Under the pieces are notes generated by a model. The model did no database searches, was not told the DNA's origin, and worked only from the letters and a program-made list of their open reading frames with translations. A program made the position numbers and the translations under genes. Positions 6,923 through 9,335 of a DNA stretch of 9,335 nt are shown here, piece after piece; the stretch's first letter is position 1; the number at the start of each line of letters is the position of its first letter. The stretch comes from Segetibacter sp. (GTDB taxonomy: Bacteria; Bacteroidota; Bacteroidia; Chitinophagales; Chitinophagaceae), in assembly GCA_030146445.1 (NCBI GenBank), contig JASLBT010000106.1:1-9335 (forward strand), given 5' to 3'.

Positions 6923-9199
6923 TTATTTCCTGCTTAATGTCCACCTTACACCCAAAAACAACCGGGTTCCCTGCACAGGTGCATAATTGTATGAAGGATC
7001 AAAAGAATAACCATTTGGATTGGTTTCCGGGCGCGGCGCCCCAGTCACGTCAAAGTATTTTCCACCGGGTTTGTTAAACGGGTCATCAGGATGCAGCAGC
7101 GGATCAGACGGGATGAAATTCAGTATGTTCTTTACTCCCCCGTACATCTCTATAGAGCCCCCAAAGCTTTTTGTCGCTTGCAGGTTCATGATGCAATAGG
7201 TAGGCGACATCCCGGGCCGGTAATCATTCGGTACCACAGGGAGGTGCATTGGCCCGTTGAGCCTGCCTGTCCAGTCGAGGGTTAACGCGTAACGTGGAAA
7301 GGAATAACTGGCAGCCCAGGTTCCGGAGAATTTGGGTGCAAATAACTGCGGTATTTTTTGCGGCTTGCCAGCAGAGTCGCTCTCTACCTGGTAAACGTCC
7401 ATCATTGTTATTCCTGCATTAAGCTTTAGGCGGTGTGCTATCGCGAGATCAGTATTTAACGAAAACCCTTTTGATGTGGCATGACCATCAAGATTGTCGT
7501 AGATGATTTTGCGGGGATCACTGAGGAAATCGCCGACTATCTTGTTGCTGAAATGGGTGTAAAACATGCTTGCGTCAAAGGAGAAGGTAGCGCCGGGCGA
7601 TCTGAACTGGCTCGCGTAATTAAGATTTACGTTCCAGCTTTGCTCAGGCCTTAGCTCATCAGTGATAACAATATTACGCGCGCCGGTAAGCGCCGCATGA
7701 TCTTCCGTAAACAGGTTTACTACCCGGTAGCCGTTTCCGCCGCTTAGCCTAATGGTATTGTTTTGGTTTGGCGACCATTTTACCGCAAGCCTTGGCGTCA
7801 CAATACCACCATGAGCATTGTGGTGATCGAATCGTAAACCAACAAGGGTAGTCAGCTTTGAACTTGCTTTTATTTCATCCTGCACGAATATACCCGGCAG
7901 CATCACCCGGTCAGGCTTGTTGCGTCCATTCGCCATAGTAGCCGGAGAGTTATCGTCGTAGCTGGTAAACCGGAATGGCAAACCTACGAGCAGGTCGTGC
8001 CGGCCGTAATTGCCTGCCCAACGCAATTGACCGAACGCCACGTGTTGTTTAGCATAATATTTTGTCTGGCCATAATAGCTATCCTGCAGATGATAGTTGT
8101 AAGAAAGATCGGCCGAGAGATGGGCGTTAAACCCGTAATTGCCGATTAACTCGACCCTGTTGGTAAGGATGCTTTCGCCATAAACCTGGTTCGATCCCCG
8201 AAGTTTATTTGTCCACTGCAATTCTCCGCCCCACCGGTCCTCATGCACATACCTGGCTGCAAGGCTGGCAGTGCCCGAAGCTCTGGTGCGGAAAGACCAC
8301 TTGTTGAAAACGGAAAACCGGTTCTGTAGCGCAACGTCGGTAAAGTTGTCGTAGTTAATATCCCGCTTGTTCCAGTAATTGAAATAGTTGATGCCGAGGA
8401 GCGCATTGGCCTTACCAACTTTGAACCCGGTGCTGACATCGGTATTGTATTCACCAATGCTTGTACCCGAAAAATCCACTCGAAGCCGTGGAGCTAACGC
8501 GGGCTCTTTGGTGATAATGTTTACCAATCCACCAACAGCTTCGCTTCCGTACAGTGTAGAGGCGGGGCCCTTTACAATCTCAATTCTTTTTACAAGGCTG
8601 TTGGGTATACCAGAAAGTCCATACACTGTCGACAGGCTACTCACAATAGGCATACCGTCGATAAGAATCATCGTATACGGACCCTCCATACCATTGATGT
8701 GGATATCTCCGGTGTTGCAAACATTACAGTTGAGTTGGGGTTGAACTCCGTTTACCATTGAGAGGCTCTCGAAGATATTTGGTGTAGGATTTTTGTTGAA
8801 CAGCACTGGCGTATAAACTTCCACCGAAATCGGACTTTCCATTTTTGATACCGCCTTCATCGTTCCACTCACGACCACGTCGTCGAGTGTTCGGGAGTCG
8901 GCAACTAAAATAATGGTGTCTCCAAAAACCTCCCTGCTACCCGGCATAAAGTCCCTGGTTTGGTGCATGAACCCGATAGCAGAAAAGTGGAGCCTGGTTT
9001 TGCCCTTCAAGCCCGTTAAAAGAAAATGACCAGCTTCGTTTGTAGTGGTTCCCCTTCGCTTTCCTTCGGCTGCAATTGAAACGCCAGGCAGAGGCTTGCC
9101 CTGTGAAATTACCACCCCCCGAACCGTATCACTTACCGGTTGACTACCCGCGGAAAGCATAAGGCAGGCGAAAGCACAAAACAAAAAAAATCTCAACAT
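6923..9199 (-). CDS. TonB-dependent outer-membrane receptor, candidate metal or metal-chelate importer
   Basis: The protein has 758 residues. A hydrophobic signal peptide covers about 1-19, and a carboxypeptidase-regulatory-like (CarboxypepD_reg) domain about 24-100. The segment LDDVVVSGTM (105-114) resembles a TonB-box region. The plug follows at about 119-235, with the classic LIDGMPI (179-185), IEIVKGPAST (206-215) and LYGSEAVGGLVNIITK (216-231). The remainder is a beta-barrel ending in the strand RLFLGVRWTL. The family imports large or scarce ligands, typically siderophores, cobalamin or metals, using TonB-ExbBD energy. The plug contains CNVC at 158-161 and then DIHINGM (165-171), unusual for siderophore receptors and possibly metal-binding. 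There is no adjacent SusD-like gene, which argues against a glycan receptor. It has its own promoter and a palindrome like a DtxR/MntR operator, so repression by available Fe or Mn is likely. The exact ligand is unknown. Confidence 0.92.
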   Translation of the reverse strand: MLRFFLFCAFACLMLSAGSQPVSDTVRGVVISQGKPLPGVSIAAEGKRRGTTTNEAGHFLLTGLKGKTRLHFSAIGFMHQTRDFMPGSREVFGDTIILVADSRTLDDVVVSGTMKAVSKMESPISVEVYTPVLFNKNPTPNIFESLSMVNGVQPQLNCNVCNTGDIHINGMEGPYTMILIDGMPIVSSLSTVYGLSGIPNSLVKRIEIVKGPASTLYGSEAVGGLVNIITKEPALAPRLRVDFSGTSIGEYNTDVSTGFKVGKANALLGINYFNYWNKRDINYDNFTDVALQNRFSVFNKWSFRTRASGTASLAARYVHEDRWGGELQWTNKLRGSNQVYGESILTNRVELIGNYGFNAHLSADLSYNYHLQDSYYGQTKYYAKQHVAFGQLRWAGNYGRHDLLVGLPFRFTSYDDNSPATMANGRNKPDRVMLPGIFVQDEIKASSKLTTLVGLRFDHHNAHGGIVTPRLAVKWSPNQNNTIRLSGGNGYRVVNLFTEDHAALTGARNIVITDELRPEQSWNVNLNYASQFRSPGATFSFDASMFYTHFSNKIVGDFLSDPRKIIYDNLDGHATSKGFSLNTDLAIAHRLKLNAGITMMDVYQVESDSAGKPQKIPQLFAPKFSGTWAASYSFPRYALTLDWTGRLNGPMHLPVVPNDYRPGMSPTYCIMNLQATKSFGGSIEMYGGVKNILNFIPSDPLLHPDDPFNKPGGKYFDVTGAPRPETNPNGYSFDPSYNYAPVQGTRLFLGVRWTLSRK

Positions 9200-9201
9200 A
9201 T

Positions 9202-9219
9202 ATTTAGGCTTGTCTAAAT
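9202..9219 (-). promoter_or_regulatory. Putative DtxR/MntR-family operator in front of the receptor gene
   Basis: ATTTAGGCTTGTCTAAAT is an inverted repeat with seven of nine base pairs complementary. Its half-sites TTTAGGC and TTTAGAC fit the general DtxR/IdeR/MntR pattern TTAGG-N4-CCTAA. It occupies almost the whole interval between the expected transcription start (about 9224) and the start codon at 9199. A bound repressor there would block initiation or early elongation. The repressor itself is not in the window. Confidence 0.6.
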
Positions 9220-9230
9220 TATTATTTCAA

Positions 9231-9260
9231 CAAACTTAATAAATATTTCATCTTTTGCAA
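9231..9260 (-). promoter_or_regulatory. Bacteroidota-type promoter of the TonB-dependent receptor gene
   Basis: On the minus strand TTG (9260-9258), 19 bp, then TAAGTTTG (9238-9231) match the Bacteroidota primary sigma consensus TTG-N(about 19)-TAnnTTTG completely. The expected start of transcription is about seven bases past the box, near 9224, leaving a leader of roughly 25 nt that is filled by the operator-like palindrome. Confidence 0.75.
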
Positions 9261-9335
9261 TGGTTTGTTTTAAGCCACTGAATTGATGTTACAAAAGTCT
9301 CCTTTGCTGATTAATAATAGTCTGTACCAATCTCA
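9261..9335. other. Right-edge sequence upstream of the receptor promoter; neighbouring gene not resolvable
   Basis: Two short frames reach the window edge. On the plus strand ATG 9286 opens MLQKSPLLINNSLYQS to the end, which would be a gene divergent from the receptor. On the minus strand a frame entering from the right gives RLVQTIINQQRRLL and stops at 9291-9289, which could be the tail of an upstream gene ending about 30 bp before the receptor promoter. Both use the same DNA, so at most one is likely real. Neither is recognisable, and no clear promoter supports the plus-strand option. Confidence 0.2.

Noticed and set aside
6699..7077. Overlapping plus-strand open frames of 95 and 120 codons across the intergenic region and the 3' end of the receptor gene.
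   Set aside because: Their right parts are antisense to the receptor coding sequence. The composition is atypical (Cys-, Arg- and Pro-rich), the two frames contradict each other, and no promoter supports them.
8388..8744. A 118-codon plus-strand frame inside the receptor gene.
   Set aside because: It is antisense to the conserved plug domain, whose conservation fully explains the DNA.

Overview
The window looks like chromosomal DNA from the phylum Bacteroidota, probably a Chitinophagaceae-like organism. The family-level placement is an inference. Three things support the phylum: promoters of the TAnnTTTG/TTG type with no clear Shine-Dalgarno sequences, a long eukaryote-like (type 2) isoleucyl-tRNA synthetase followed directly by a zinc-less TraR/DksA-family gene, and a TonB-dependent receptor with an N-terminal carboxypeptidase-regulatory-like domain. 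Most of the content is housekeeping. No phage, IS element, CRISPR array, tRNA or rRNA gene was found.

Layout, left to right. The left edge (1-50, minus strand) holds the first codons of what appears to be rbfA. Facing away from it is a half-size ABC exporter (113-1954, plus strand), whose true start is probably ATG 113 rather than an upstream TTG. After a short spacer comes a strong hairpin (2144-2170), which ends the minus-strand ileS operon: a TraR/DksA-like gene (2189-3151) lying 4 bp downstream of ileS (3156-6539). A good -7 box stands in front of ileS. Next is a 383-bp gene-free stretch (6540-6922), part of it GC-rich with several palindromes. It is followed by a TonB-dependent receptor gene on the minus strand (6923-9199). 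The right edge (9200-9335) carries the receptor's promoter and an 18-bp palindrome resembling a DtxR/MntR-family operator.

How the parts work together. IleRS charges tRNA-Ile, and the DksA-like protein made from the same mRNA probably modulates RNA polymerase, so translation supply and transcriptional control are linked. The receptor is probably a metal or metal-chelate importer: its gene sits behind a metal-repressor-like box, and its plug carries a CNVC motif. The ABC exporter has no visible functional link to the other genes.

The points most worth following up are the altered GXHH class I signature in IleRS (linked in other IleRS2 enzymes to very high mupirocin resistance), the putative metal-responsive operator with the CNVC plug motif, and the structured intergenic region at about 6661-6908. 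I did not find a clearly new multi-gene system.
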